From positions 3,844,001 to 3,908,000 of the forward strand of contig NZ_CP042912.1 of the NCBI RefSeq assembly GCF_008087665.1: a DNA stretch of 64,000 nucleotides, read 5' to 3'. The stretch's first letter is position 1. Each line of letters begins with the position of its first letter. This DNA comes from Mariniblastus fucicola (GTDB lineage: Bacteria > Planctomycetota > Planctomycetia > Pirellulales > Pirellulaceae). Both the position numbers and the translations under genes were made by a program. The notes beneath the pieces were generated by a model. The model had not been told where the DNA came from. It saw only the letters and a list, made by a program, of their open reading frames with translations, and did not search any database. Shown here piece after piece: positions 1 to 9,865 of the stretch.

Positions 1-2522
1 GCAAAAAATTGCCCTGGGGCATGAAGCACCTTCCGGTGTTGCCAAGCGAATTCGAACTGCAACCGATCGAACGTAGCGAATCGCGATACAAGCTACTGGT
101 GCGGTTGATGAAAAAGAAGGACGTCGACACCGTCGTCAACGCTTGCGATGCCGGGCGTGAAGGTGAGCTAATTTTTCGGTACGTTCTGAAGCTTGCTGAC
201 CTGAAGAAAGATTTCACGGTCAAGCGAATGTGGATGCAGTCGATGACCGACGATTCCATCAAAGACGCTTGGGCGAATCTCCGCAGCGACGATGAAATGT
301 CCAATCTTGCCGACGCCGCAATGTGCCGCTCGGAGAGCGATTGGCTGATCGGACTCAACGGCACCCGCGCCCTGACCGCGTTCAACTCGCGCAACGGCGG
401 ATTTAATGTAACGACTGCAGGTCGCGTGCAGACTCCGACGCTTTCGATCATCGCTGAGCGCGAACTTGAAATCCGCAGTTTCGTTCCGCGGACATACTGG
501 GAAGTCCACAGTGATTTCGACGTCAAAGCTGGCCAATATCGCGGACGCTGGTTCCGTGAAGGATTCAAGAAGGATGAGAATGACGAGCACAAAAAAGCCG
601 AACGACTGTGGGACCTTGCCGACGCAGAAGCGATCAAAGCGAGATGTCTTGGCAAAGAGGGTATCGTTGAGGAATCAAAAAAGCCTTCGAAATCAGCCCC
701 GCCATTGCTGTACGATTTGACATCGTTGCAACGCGAAGGAAACTCGAAACACGGCTTTCCTGCTCGCAGAACTTTGCAATTGGCTCAGGCCTGCTACGAC
801 CGCTACAAAATCCTGACCTATCCGCGTACCGATTCGAAGTATCTGCCAGAGGATTACATCGAAACGGTCAAGGAAACGATTGCCAAACTTGGAAGCGGGA
901 AAGCCAACGCGCCGATCGACAGCACGATTCAAAACTGTGCGAAATGGATCCTGTCCAACGATCGCGTAAGTCCGACGAAACGAATCTTTAACTCGGCAAA
1001 AGTCACGGATCACTTCGCGATCATCCCGACTGGCAAAATGCCACCGGCATCGCTCGATGAAGGTGCTGCCAAGATCTACAACCTGGTGATGCGACGCTTC
1101 CTCGCGATTTTCTATCCGCACGCCGAATACGAAATCACCAAACGAATCACCCGTGTTGGCGAAGACTCGTTTAAAACAGACGGTAAAGTTCTGATCGTCC
1201 CCGGCTACCTGGAAGTTTACGGTCGCAAGGCCGGGGTTGCTGCCGAAGCCGACGAACTGGTCATCGCCGAAGACGGCGAAACTGCTCAGACGGCCGAAGT
1301 TGAAGTCACCGAAAAGGAAACACGGCCTCCAGCGAGATACACCGATGCCACGTTGCTTTCGGCGATGGAGTCAGCAGGAAAACGCGTTGAAGACGACGAA
1401 CTTCGTGACGCCATGAGCGAACGCGGACTCGGAACTCCCGCCACACGTGCGGCGATCATCGAAAACCTGATCCGTCAAAAGTATTTGTTCCGTAACGAGA
1501 TCCGTAAAAGCGAACTGGTCGCCAGCAATAAATCGCTGGCGTTGTTCGAGCTGCTTAAACAGATGGACATCGAAGTTCTGGCGTCGCCCGAGATGACTGG
1601 CGAGTGGGAGCACAAGCTCAAGGAGATGGAGCAGGGCAGGCTTGATCGCGAAACGTTCATGAACGAAATTCGTCAGGTCACCAACACGATCGTTGACCAA
1701 ACAAAGTCGTTCACCGAAGAAATCGTTAACCGCAAGTTCCCGGATCTGCATGCGAAGTGTCCGGAATGCGGAAAGATGGAACACCATCAAACGGACGGTC
1801 TTTTCAAGTGCAAGGATCCTGAATGCATTTTCAAGATCAAGAAGCACATTGCCAGTCACGAGCTTACCGAAGCAGAAGCCAAGACGTTACTCAATGAGGG
1901 CAAGGTTGGACCGATCGAAGACTTCAAGAACCGCTTTGGCCAGCCGTTTTCTGCCGAACTGGTTTTGGAGAAACCGAAGAAGGTCTGGAAGCTCAATTTC
2001 GTTTTCGAAGGCGACGAAGAACGCGAGAGCGAGATCGAAAAACTGACCGACGAGCAAATTATTTGCGAGTGTCCGATTCTCGACGGATCGACCGAATTGG
2101 TGAAAGTTTACGAGAATGATCGCGCGTTTTTGGCACCGGACATGGCCAAGAAAAAGAACGAACGCGGCGTCCGAATCAGCAAAACAATCCTCAAAAAAGA
2201 GATTCCGACAGAGCAAGGCATGAAACTGTTCCTGGAAGGAAAAACCGACCTGATGCCAGGCTTCCTGTCGAAGAAAGGCCGAAAATTTGCAGCTCATCTG
2301 ACGCTTAATCGCGAAACCGGAAAACTTGGATTTGAGTTTGCCCCGCCGAAAAAGAAGAAAGCCAAAAAGGCTGCCGACGGCGAGAGTGAAGATGCTCCGG
2401 TAAAGAAGAAAGCAACGAAGAAAAAAGCCAAAGCGAAAACGAAGAAGGCTGCGAAAAAGAAAACGACCAAGAAAAAAACGACGACTCAAAAGCCGAAAAA
2501 GAAAGCCGCGGAGGAGGCATAA
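1..2522 (+). CDS. topB: DNA topoisomerase III (type IA), 5'-truncated by window edge
   Basis: Type IA topoisomerase that relaxes and decatenates DNA through a transient 5'-phosphotyrosine link. The reading frame is open to the window edge (first full codon at base 3), so the start of the Toprim domain lies outside. Visible are the Toprim acidic motif [10 protein letters not shown] (about residues 46-55 counted from base 9) and the active-site motif LTYPRTDS with the catalytic Tyr near residue 271. A C4 zinc-finger-like segment (CPECGK...CKDPEC) and topoisomerase C-terminal repeats follow. The last ~55 residues are an extremely Lys/Ala/Thr-rich tail ([20 protein letters not shown]), probably a nonspecific DNA-binding extension. 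The tail is unlike E. coli TopB, but similar basic tails are common on planctomycete nucleic-acid proteins. The family call is certain; TopB rather than TopA is favoured by the spacing around the active site, but less firmly. A convergent gene begins 221 bp after the stop. Confidence 0.9.
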   Translation, partial: KKLPWGMKHLPVLPSEFELQPIERSESRYKLLVRLMKKKDVDTVVNACDAGREGELIFRYVLKLADLKKDFTVKRMWMQSMTDDSIKDAWANLRSDDEMSNLADAAMCRSESDWLIGLNGTRALTAFNSRNGGFNVTTAGRVQTPTLSIIAERELEIRSFVPRTYWEVHSDFDVKAGQYRGRWFREGFKKDENDEHKKAERLWDLADAEAIKARCLGKEGIVEESKKPSKSAPPLLYDLTSLQREGNSKHGFPARRTLQLAQACYDRYKILTYPRTDSKYLPEDYIETVKETIAKLGSGKANAPIDSTIQNCAKWILSNDRVSPTKRIFNSAKVTDHFAIIPTGKMPPASLDEGAAKIYNLVMRRFLAIFYPHAEYEITKRITRVGEDSFKTDGKVLIVPGYLEVYGRKAGVAAEADELVIAEDGETAQTAEVEVTEKETRPPARYTDATLLSAMESAGKRVEDDELRDAMSERGLGTPATRAAIIENLIRQKYLFRNEIRKSELVASNKSLALFELLKQMDIEVLASPEMTGEWEHKLKEMEQGRLDRETFMNEIRQVTNTIVDQTKSFTEEIVNRKFPDLHAKCPECGKMEHHQTDGLFKCKDPECIFKIKKHIASHELTEAEAKTLLNEGKVGPIEDFKNRFGQPFSAELVLEKPKKVWKLNFVFEGDEERESEIEKLTDEQIICECPILDGSTELVKVYENDRAFLAPDMAKKKNERGVRISKTILKKEIPTEQGMKLFLEGKTDLMPGFLSKKGRKFAAHLTLNRETGKLGFEFAPPKKKKAKKAADGESEDAPVKKKATKKKAKAKTKKAAKKKTTKKKTTTQKPKKKAAEEA

Positions 2523-2743
2523 CAGGCGTTGCACCTGAAATTGCGAACCACTCCAGTTCACAGGTGCGTTCGTTGAGACCGCGTAACCGAATCAGCTTAC
2601 GGCAGTCGCGTAGACTTTCGAGACAGCAGAATTTGGCGGATGCCGAAACAGACTCTCCAACCACCATTGAGTACTCTGTGGCGGCATCCGCTTCACGCAT
2701 CGAGTTCGCCTGTTTCGAACGAAGTCCGGGTGCCACGCAAGTT

Positions 2744-3196
2744 CTACTCTTTGATTTGGCCTGAATAGACCTCCCGCCATTGCAAACATTCGCCGCAGCC
2801 AGTTTCAAAGTCGCGGCAAACGTTCGGTCGATGCAAATGGTGCTTACACAGTCGCGTTTCCTGGTCCAGCCAGATACAGGGACCGTCAAACGACTCAAGC
2901 GTCCCGTCATACTTTGGTCGAACGTAGTTTTTCATGTGCTCGACCAGCGGAACCTTTAACTCTTTGGGCAACTCGTGCCACCAGGATTCGCCCGGATTGC
3001 CGGCAATCAGATCTTTGCGACGGCGGGAGCCCTTCGGTAACTTTGAGAGCACAGGATCGGCATCGATTTCTTCTTCGGTCATTGGATCTTGAGGCAACAC
3101 AAAGGCTGGATAGCCCATGTGGAAACAGCAAACGCCGCAGCCTTCGCAGGATACAACCGGTAAACTGGAACTTGATTCTGAAGCTGGTGTAGACAT
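2744..3196 (-). CDS. YkgJ-family cysteine cluster protein (zinc/iron-chelating)
   Basis: A 150-residue soluble protein carrying the CxxCxxCC signature (CEGCGVCC) near residue 16 and a second Cys-rich part near the end (LCKHH, NVCRDFETGCGEC). This is the pattern of the YkgJ/UPF0153 family, thought to chelate Zn or an Fe cluster; its biochemical role is not established. The frame stays open upstream for 76 more codons, but that part is low-complexity and would run through the promoter of the divergent dehydrogenase gene. The ATG at 3196, giving MSTPASESSSS, was therefore chosen. It is convergent with topB and divergent from the Gfo/Idh gene (110 bp between starts), so it is probably monocistronic. 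Confidence 0.85.
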   Translation of the reverse strand: MSTPASESSSSLPVVSCEGCGVCCFHMGYPAFVLPQDPMTEEEIDADPVLSKLPKGSRRRKDLIAGNPGESWWHELPKELKVPLVEHMKNYVRPKYDGTLESFDGPCIWLDQETRLCKHHLHRPNVCRDFETGCGECLQWREVYSGQIKE

Positions 3197-3306
3197 GGAA
3201 GAATTGTAGCCGCAAAACGAATCCAGCGAGACGACTGTTAACCTCCGCTTCAAAACCCTGTTAGAATAACCTCGTTGACCAACGCACACGCCAGACAGGA
3301 TCGCCA

Positions 3307-4431
3307 ATGAATCCCATCGAAAAAAACCGCCGTTCGTTTCTTCAAAAAACCGCCGCGCTTTCGACGGCTGCCGTTGCTGGCGGGATGTTTGGATCACCCG
3401 AGCTCTTTGGCAGCCAACCCACACTGCCGGACGATGAAAAGTTGGGCGTGGCGATGGTTGGATTGGGCTCGCTGTCGACCAACCAGATTGCCCCGGCGCT
3501 GCAGAAAACGAAACGCTGTAAGTTGGCAGCCATCGTCTCCGGCACGGCAGCGAAACGTGAGAAGTGGTCGAAGCAGTACGACCTGGCTCCTGAACACATC
3601 TACACTTACGAAACGTTTGACAAAATCGCGGAAGACGAAACCGTCGACATCATCTACGTCGTTCTTCCCAACGGCATGCATTGCGAGTACACGGTTCGCG
3701 CGGCCAAAGCTGGCAAGCACGTGTTCTGCGAAAAGCCGATGGCGATCTCTTCGGTTGAATGCCGGCAGATGATCGACGCCTGCGAAAAAGCCGAACGGCT
3801 ATTGGGAATCGGGTACCGCTGTCAGTTCGAGCCGCATCATCGTAGGTGCATTGAGCTGGCTGAATCCAAAACGTTTGGCGACATCAAAGGGATCACCGGA
3901 GGTTTTGGTTTCAAGATTGGCGATCCGACGCAGTGGCGACTGAACAAGAAACTTGCGGGCGGAGGGCCGTTGATGGACGTCGGCATCTACGCACTTCAGG
4001 CTTGCCGCTATCTGACAGGACTTGAACCGGAATTGATTACCGCCACGCAAACGAAAACCGATCCGGTCAAATTTGCCGAGGTCGAAGAAACGCTTTCGTG
4101 GACCATGAAAATGGGAGACGTAAACTGCAGTCTGATGACAACTTATGCCTTCAACGGCATCAACAACTTTCACGCGTACTGTGACAACGGAAACTTTGGG
4201 CTCGACCCGGCTTTCAACTATAGCGGGATCAAAGGCAAGTCTTCCAAAGGCCCGATCGAGTTCGAGCAAGTGGATCATTTCGCCGCCGAACTAGATCATT
4301 TTGCTGAGTGCATTTCCAATGGCACCGAACTGCGAGTTCCTGGAGAAACCGGGTTGCAGGATCTCTTGATTATGGAAGCAATTTTCAAAGCTGCCGATTC
4401 AGGTTTGGCAATCAAGCCCGAATCGATCTAG
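3307..4431 (+). CDS. Gfo/Idh/MocA-family oxidoreductase with Tat signal
   Basis: A 374-residue NAD(P)-dependent sugar or polyol dehydrogenase of the Gfo/Idh/MocA family. The N-terminus has a twin-arginine signal (KNRRSFLQKTAALSTAA), predicting folded export with bound nucleotide, as in glucose-fructose oxidoreductase. A Rossmann motif VAMVGLGSLS follows at residues 48-57. The family Glu-Lys-Pro motif is intact (CEKPMAIS, Lys143), as is the C-terminal substrate half (GGGPLMDVGIYALQACRYLTG). The length is normal for exported members. It precedes glycogen phosphorylase in the same direction but with 261 bp and a candidate terminator between, so co-transcription is not implied. The substrate cannot be read from the sequence. 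Confidence 0.92.
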   Translation: MNPIEKNRRSFLQKTAALSTAAVAGGMFGSPELFGSQPTLPDDEKLGVAMVGLGSLSTNQIAPALQKTKRCKLAAIVSGTAAKREKWSKQYDLAPEHIYTYETFDKIAEDETVDIIYVVLPNGMHCEYTVRAAKAGKHVFCEKPMAISSVECRQMIDACEKAERLLGIGYRCQFEPHHRRCIELAESKTFGDIKGITGGFGFKIGDPTQWRLNKKLAGGGPLMDVGIYALQACRYLTGLEPELITATQTKTDPVKFAEVEETLSWTMKMGDVNCSLMTTYAFNGINNFHAYCDNGNFGLDPAFNYSGIKGKSSKGPIEFEQVDHFAAELDHFAECISNGTELRVPGETGLQDLLIMEAIFKAADSGLAIKPESI

Positions 4432-4449
4432 TTACTGGACATTAGGGTG

Positions 4450-4480
4450 ACAGCGTCCTAAGGGCAACGCTGTGCATTTT
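4450..4480 (+). terminator. Candidate intrinsic terminator after Gfo/Idh gene
   Basis: A 7-bp perfect stem (ACAGCGT / ACGCTGT) with a 10-nt loop begins 19 nt after the stop codon and is followed by GCATTTT. The stem is short and the T-run has only four residues, so this is moderate evidence. No gene was found in the rest of the 261-bp gap before glgP; a 75-codon ORF there overlaps the glgP start and looks noncoding. Confidence 0.45.
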
Positions 4481-4692
4481 GAGGCGATCGCAACGCCCCA
4501 CAATGCGGCTAACGGAGACTAATCAGGCTGCGCAAAGTTTACGGGGATACGGGTTAGACAACTTTGGAGTTTCAGCCTACCTTCAGGTTGAACAGCCGCA
4601 TTTGCTTTCCTGTTTCCGACCGTTGTTGCCCCACCTTTTGTCTCTTCATGGAGCGATTGTAAACACAATGTCGAAACAAACGGACAGACCTT

Positions 4693-7167
4693 ATGACCGT
4701 GCTTGAGAAACAACTTTCCAGAGAGAATAACTCCGTGAATGTCGCCCTGTCCCCACTGGACCGAGAAGTCCTACGCCATCTGAATTATACGCTTGGTTGT
4801 CTCAACGAGAATATCGACTCGAACTATCTCTATCGGGCATTGGCGATCGCCGTTCGGGACCGACTGGTCGAGCACTGGTCTCAGACCAAATCGAAGATGG
4901 ACGAGTCCGATAATCGTCGCGTCTATTATCTGTCGTTGGAATTCTTGATCGGTCGGTCGCTGTGTAATGCGATCCACAACCTGGACTTGAACGAGAACGC
5001 TCAAAAGGCGGCCCATCAGTATGGCATCGGGCTTGAAGAGCTTGCCGAAAGCGAGCACGACGCAGGCTTGGGGAACGGCGGACTCGGTCGCCTGGCAGCC
5101 TGCTTCCTTGATAGCTGTGCGAATCTGGAACTACCCGTTGTCGGCTACGGTATCCGATACGAATACGGCATGTTCCATCAGCACATTGAAAACGGTCGTC
5201 AGGTTGAAGACCCCGATCATTGGTTGCGCGACGGAAATCCGTGGGAAATGGAACGCCCCGAAGACGAACGACGCATTCGTTTCTACGGTCAAACGTCACA
5301 AGTGATTCGTGACGATGGCCAAACAGGCGTCGAGTGGATCAACACGCAAGACGTTTTGGCAATTCCCTACGACATGCCGATCCCGGGTTACAAAAATGGC
5401 ACGGTTAATACGCTAAGGCTTTGGAAAGCGACCGCGACGTCGGAATTCGATCTGGACGAGTTCAATGCGGGCAGCTATTCGGAAGCCGTGGCGGCCAAGA
5501 ACAGCGCCGAGCAAATCACGATGGTGCTGTATCCGAACGACTCGAGCGAGAACGGAAAAGAGTTGCGGTTGAAGCAGCAATACTTTCTGGTTTCGTCCAG
5601 CTTGCAGGATGTGTTGGCAACCTGGACCTGGAAGCACGGCAAGGACTTTTCCAAATTCGGGGAGAAGAATTGTTTTCAACTAAACGATACGCATCCAGCT
5701 TGCGCCGTCCCGGAATTGATGCGACTGTTGATGGATGAACACGGCCAATCGTGGGATCAGGCCTGGGAAATCACGACGCAGTGTATGGCCTACACGAATC
5801 ACACGTTGCTGCCAGAAGCACTGGAACGTTGGTCGGTCCGACTGTATGGCAATCTGTTGCCTCGATTGTTGGAAATCATTTACGAAATCAACCGTCGGTT
5901 TCTGCAGATGGTCGCTGAGAAATTTCCTGGCGACAAGGATCTGCTGCATCGCGTTTCGTTGATCGAAGAAGGCCACGATCCGCACATTCGCATGGCTTAC
6001 CTTTCGATCGTGGGTAGCTATTCAGTCAATGGCGTGGCGCAGTTGCACACCGACCTGCTCAAAGCCGGATTGTTCTCTGATTTTCACAACATTTGGCCCG
6101 AGCGGTTCAACAACAAAACCAACGGAGTCACGCAACGACGCTGGCTGGCTCACTGCAATCCCGGATTGCGGGAGTTGTTGAACGAAACGATTGGCGACGG
6201 GTGGCAGAAGGATCTTTCGAAGATCAAACAAGTTGAAGAACACTGTGATGATGCCGAGTTCCGGGTTCGCTGGACGAACGTTAAACAGGACAACAAAAAA
6301 GCACTGACAAACTATGTTCGCCAGAACACAGGCGTGGAGTTTGATCCTTCGTTTCTGTTCGATGTTCAGGTGAAACGTATCCACGAATACAAACGACAGT
6401 TGCTCAATACGCTGCACTGCATTCACCTTTACGATCGCATCAAACGCGGCGACACGAGCGGGATGGTTCCACGCTGCGTGCTGATCGGCGGAAAAGCGGC
6501 TCCCGGCTATCACCTCGCCAAACTGATCGTCAAGTTGATCAACAACGTGGCGTCGGTTGTGAATTCGGATCCTGAAACGCGGGATCTGCTGCGAATGGTG
6601 TTCTTCCCGAACTATCGCGTTTCAGCGATGGAAGTCATCTGTCCGGGTACCGACCTGTCGGAGCAAATCTCAACCGCGGGTAAAGAAGCATCCGGGACTG
6701 GCAACATGAAGTTCATGATGAACGGAGCGTTGACTGTTGGAACTCTCGACGGAGCGAACATCGAGATCCGGGAAAAAGCAGGTGCAGAAAACTTCTTCCT
6801 GTTCGGACTCAACGCTCCCGAAGTGGTCGAAACCAGAAAGAACTATCGTCCCAACGAAATCATCGCCGCTGACGAAGAAATTCGACGCGTGATGGAGATG
6901 CTCGAAGGCGGAATGTTCAATCAGAATGAACCGGGCTTGTTCGACATTCTAACGACTGGACTTCGCAATCCTCAGGATCAGTGGGTAACAATGGCTGACT
7001 TCCGCAGCTATATCGACGTACAACGCGAAGTCGGCACGGCCTATCAGAATCAGGATCTGTGGAGTCGCATGAGCATTATTAACGTCGCCAACAGCGGTTG
7101 GTTCTCCAGTGATCGCACGATTCAGCAATACGCGGATGAGATCTGGAAAGTCAAGAAGCTTTCTTAA
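4693..7167 (+). CDS. glgP: Glycogen/starch/alpha-glucan phosphorylase
   Basis: An 824-residue cytosolic enzyme that releases glucose-1-phosphate from alpha-1,4-glucans using phosphate and pyridoxal phosphate. The length matches bacterial GlgP/MalP (about 800-815). The N-terminal family motifs are present: RRVYYLSLEFLIGRSL and LGNGGLGRLAACFLDS. So is VKRIHEYKRQ in the second half and the PLP-lysine motif EASGTGNMKFMMNGA, with the Schiff-base lysine at residue 673. The start at 4693 gives MTVLEKQLS; no strong ribosome-binding site is visible, as is usual in this genome. It would serve storage-glycogen breakdown. No other glycogen gene lies nearby. The only carbohydrate-linked neighbour is the upstream Gfo/Idh dehydrogenase. 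Confidence 0.97.
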   Translation: MTVLEKQLSRENNSVNVALSPLDREVLRHLNYTLGCLNENIDSNYLYRALAIAVRDRLVEHWSQTKSKMDESDNRRVYYLSLEFLIGRSLCNAIHNLDLNENAQKAAHQYGIGLEELAESEHDAGLGNGGLGRLAACFLDSCANLELPVVGYGIRYEYGMFHQHIENGRQVEDPDHWLRDGNPWEMERPEDERRIRFYGQTSQVIRDDGQTGVEWINTQDVLAIPYDMPIPGYKNGTVNTLRLWKATATSEFDLDEFNAGSYSEAVAAKNSAEQITMVLYPNDSSENGKELRLKQQYFLVSSSLQDVLATWTWKHGKDFSKFGEKNCFQLNDTHPACAVPELMRLLMDEHGQSWDQAWEITTQCMAYTNHTLLPEALERWSVRLYGNLLPRLLEIIYEINRRFLQMVAEKFPGDKDLLHRVSLIEEGHDPHIRMAYLSIVGSYSVNGVAQLHTDLLKAGLFSDFHNIWPERFNNKTNGVTQRRWLAHCNPGLRELLNETIGDGWQKDLSKIKQVEEHCDDAEFRVRWTNVKQDNKKALTNYVRQNTGVEFDPSFLFDVQVKRIHEYKRQLLNTLHCIHLYDRIKRGDTSGMVPRCVLIGGKAAPGYHLAKLIVKLINNVASVVNSDPETRDLLRMVFFPNYRVSAMEVICPGTDLSEQISTAGKEASGTGNMKFMMNGALTVGTLDGANIEIREKAGAENFFLFGLNAPEVVETRKNYRPNEIIAADEEIRRVMEMLEGGMFNQNEPGLFDILTTGLRNPQDQWVTMADFRSYIDVQREVGTAYQNQDLWSRMSIINVANSGWFSSDRTIQQYADEIWKVKKLS

Positions 7168-7207
7168 CGACACGTTTCACCGAAACTATAACCTGGAACT
7201 GCATCGC

Positions 7208-7247
7208 ACGCGTCGGCCCCAATCTGGTCAGACGCGTCTTTGCGTTT
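7208..7247 (+). terminator. Candidate terminator after glgP
   Basis: ACGCGTC pairs with GACGCGT, and the stem continues through GGCC with GGTC after a one-base bulge, giving about 11 pairs around a short loop. CTTTGCGTTT follows on the plus strand. It lies between the convergent glgP and propeller genes. The interrupted T-run makes it moderate. Confidence 0.45.
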
Positions 7248-7273
7248 CGGGGCGCGCCGAGTCAAATTTGACT

Positions 7274-9559
7274 TCATTTCGCATCGGTGTCCATTGGAGC
7301 GGCCTCAAACTTTGATCGAATTTCAAGGAGTTTGGTCCAGACCTCTGATTCATACGATTTCGGCGATCCGCAGATAAACAGCACGCCATGCTCGTTCTTT
7401 CCGGTGATCACTTTGACTCGAAGTTTCTGCTTCAACGGAGTCGCGTTCACGAACGGTTCGCGCCACGCCAACACATAGGAGAACTCCCTGTCGCCAGTCG
7501 TCTGATTCAGCTTTTCTGGCTCGATTGAAAACTTGCTCGTATCGATCCGAGTTCCATTTGTGCCAGAGCGACCGTCGGCCAATCCACGGAAATAGAGTAA
7601 CAGTTGCTCGCCGATCGACTGCTCGCTTAGCTCAGTCGCTTTCGTCAGTTCAATCGCAAACAAATACGAGATAAACCAATCAGAATCCGGATCCCGGAAA
7701 TCGGACGGTAGACGCAGATGCTCCAACCCGGTGATCGACATGGTGGGAGCAAAGCTCGGCGGACAGATGATGACTTCCTCCAACCAATCATCCGGAGCGA
7801 CAAGCGAACTTCGATATCGTCTTGCAGCTGATATTTCCAGGAGAGCTTTTTTCGCACCTTCATTTTCAGGATTCAATTCCAGTGACTTCTGGTAATTCCT
7901 GATGGCCGACGATTCGTCGTGATTGTACCGATATGCTTCGCCCAAACTATCGAACGTATTGAAGCTCGTTGGATAGAGAAGCGTATTGATTTTGAGAACA
8001 TCCAGCGCTAGGTCAATCTGCTTCTTTCCGATCAGCTCATAGCCAATTTCATTGAGCGTCATTTCCCGAATGGCCGGTTCGTTCGGGTCATCACCCTGGA
8101 CCGAAAGCAACATCTCCTTAGCGCGTTCGTAATCGCCATCTGCCAACGCGGAAAACGCGGCACCGGCTTTGGCATGGATCCATGTTGGGCTTTGCATTTT
8201 CCCGGCAATGACCTCAGCCATCTCGGACGACAGCCTTCTCCACGGACCGTCTGCTGTCACGTTGAAGAACGACCTTCCGTTGAAACGAAAGAGCCCTCCG
8301 GAAAAACCAAACCAGAGCGTTCCATTCTTGGCTTCGAAAATATCCTGAACGCCGAAGTTCCGTGTCCTGCTGGGCTTGTCGGCCTGATCGAACAGGGTGA
8401 ACGTTTTCCCGTCGTAGCGATATGCCCCCACTCCAGTAGCTCCGATCCAAATGTCGCCATTTCTCGCTTCCATGATCGAGTAGAGATCGTTTGTGGAAAG
8501 CCCTGTGACTTCAGCAAACGTCGTGAACGTGTTTCCATCGAAGCGGCACAGCCCTCCGTCCCCGGTCATTTTTGGCTGGTAAGATTGCATACAGGTAAAC
8601 CAAAAGTTGCCTTTTTTGTCTTCGATAATTCCTGTGACGTTGTTGCTGCAGAGCCCATCTTTCTTTGTGAAGTGAGCGAAAGATTTTCCGTCGAATTTGT
8701 ACGCACCATCGCCATCAATCGCAAACCACAAGTTCCCCTGACTGTCTTCCAATTGAAAGGAAACGTCTCCTTTCAGGATCGAATAGGACTCAATGTTTTG
8801 CAGTGCGACCGGTATGGCGAATTTGCTGAATCGCTTTCCATCGTGTCGGTAGATGCTTTGCCCAACACTCACCCAGATGGTTCCGCTTCGATCCGCACTC
8901 ACGCTGGCCGAGGATTCGGGCGATGGTGTTCCGGGACCAGGTAGGCCTTCGGCGGGCCCAAGACTGACAAACGACTTTCCGTCAAACTGACAAACTCCGG
9001 CCTGAGTGCCGACGAAGAAATTGCCATCTTTGTCTTCGGCAAAGCTTGGCACTGCGTTGGACGGAAGACCATCTTTCTTGGAAAAGTACTCGACGTTGGT
9101 TCCATCGTAGCGAGCAACTCCCTTGTTCATCGTCCCAAACCACAGATGCCCTTTTCGGTCCTGGTAAACAGCGACGACGTACTGAGCGATCCGCTGAGTG
9201 TCGGCGGGCTTCAAGTCGAGCGAATTTTTAATCCAGTTGGTGACCAACGTTCGCTCTTTGTCAGTAGGTTGATCAAAGTTCTTCGGCGGCATCAAGCGAT
9301 CATTCATTTGCTGCGCGACATCGGCAAACATCCCACGATGTGTTTTAACTTCCGTCAATGTCAGAGCACTGAGAAAGTCCAGCCCTTGCATCGCTCCAGG
9401 TTCGTGGCAATCCGCGCAGTACTTGTTCAACAGAGGGCGAATCCTGGTTTCGTAATCGATTGCGGAGTCGGATTCAGCCGAGGTGACTGGCGGATCTTGC
9501 CCGACACAGCAGACCGCTGACAGGAAACACGCGACAACGAAAGAGGTCAGATGGAACAT
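7274..9559 (-). CDS. Exported cytochrome c-like / seven-blade propeller / TPR protein
   Basis: A 761-residue multidomain protein. Residues 1-20 form a signal peptide (MFHLTSFVVACFLSAVCC). Residues 35-110 hold a planctomycete cytochrome-like segment with one heme-binding CxxCH (C48, C51, H52) and the later RLMPP motif of PSCyt1-type domains. Residues ~125-450 contain seven two-component-regulator-type propeller repeats of the form GxxWxGT...GVxRYDG, enough for a complete seven-bladed propeller. Residues ~470-575 are TPR-like (SAIRNYQKSLELNPEN), and the last ~180 residues are unrecognised. There is no transmembrane segment, kinase or DNA-binding domain, so it resembles a detached periplasmic sensor or binding protein. 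It is divergent from a Ser/Thr kinase whose outer domain also carries CxxCH, which suggests a shared redox or heme-linked role. That link is inference from position only. Confidence 0.75.
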   Translation of the reverse strand: MFHLTSFVVACFLSAVCCVGQDPPVTSAESDSAIDYETRIRPLLNKYCADCHEPGAMQGLDFLSALTLTEVKTHRGMFADVAQQMNDRLMPPKNFDQPTDKERTLVTNWIKNSLDLKPADTQRIAQYVVAVYQDRKGHLWFGTMNKGVARYDGTNVEYFSKKDGLPSNAVPSFAEDKDGNFFVGTQAGVCQFDGKSFVSLGPAEGLPGPGTPSPESSASVSADRSGTIWVSVGQSIYRHDGKRFSKFAIPVALQNIESYSILKGDVSFQLEDSQGNLWFAIDGDGAYKFDGKSFAHFTKKDGLCSNNVTGIIEDKKGNFWFTCMQSYQPKMTGDGGLCRFDGNTFTTFAEVTGLSTNDLYSIMEARNGDIWIGATGVGAYRYDGKTFTLFDQADKPSRTRNFGVQDIFEAKNGTLWFGFSGGLFRFNGRSFFNVTADGPWRRLSSEMAEVIAGKMQSPTWIHAKAGAAFSALADGDYERAKEMLLSVQGDDPNEPAIREMTLNEIGYELIGKKQIDLALDVLKINTLLYPTSFNTFDSLGEAYRYNHDESSAIRNYQKSLELNPENEGAKKALLEISAARRYRSSLVAPDDWLEEVIICPPSFAPTMSITGLEHLRLPSDFRDPDSDWFISYLFAIELTKATELSEQSIGEQLLLYFRGLADGRSGTNGTRIDTSKFSIEPEKLNQTTGDREFSYVLAWREPFVNATPLKQKLRVKVITGKNEHGVLFICGSPKSYESEVWTKLLEIRSKFEAAPMDTDAK

Positions 9560-9865
9560 GCGAGATTGCTTTCTCTGGTTTGAAACGTAAACGATGGGGA
9601 TAGCGAGTCAGCTCAAATGCAAATCAGCTCAAATGTGATTCAAATCCCATCCGCAATCGGCGTCCGGTGATCGAATTTACCGTCAGAAGATCGTGGCCGA
9701 AAATGGAGTTTGCCATTTGCTGACGTAGATCCTAACGCGAAGGCGTTACACTAGGAAAACGTCGACATTCTCGGCAAATTCCACCGTGTAACGCTTTGGC
9801 GTTAGTATAAGAGTCGCTGTGCGAGCAGTGTTTAGCGTGGAAACCCAAATGAGAGGAGCAGCAAA
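9560..9865. other. Divergent intergenic region with REP-like element
   Basis: A 306-bp region between the divergent propeller and kinase genes, with no credible ORF. It holds the inverted repeat pair described separately. A good Shine-Dalgarno (AGAGGAGCAGC) stands just before the kinase ATG. No confident promoter hexamers were recognised. Confidence 0.6.
9732..9805. repeat. REP-like inverted pair of small palindromes
   Basis: Two 20-bp units, at 9732-9751 and 9786-9805, lie in inverted orientation and match at 18 of 20 positions. Each unit is itself a mini-hairpin: TAACGC-GAAG-GCGTTA and TAACGC-TTTG-GCGTTA, a 6-bp stem with a tetraloop. They share a conserved ACAC flank on the side facing the other unit. 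This is the layout of a repetitive extragenic palindrome pair (BIME). No further copy was noticed in the other intergenic regions of this window. Confidence 0.65.

Noticed and set aside
2528-2567. GCACCTG/CAGGTGC stem after topB as a terminator
   Set aside because: The loop is 23 nt and no T-run follows; too weak to list.
4479-4706. 75-codon ORF between the Gfo/Idh gene and glgP
   Set aside because: It runs through the terminator tail and over the glgP start, with no ribosome site or recognisable sequence.
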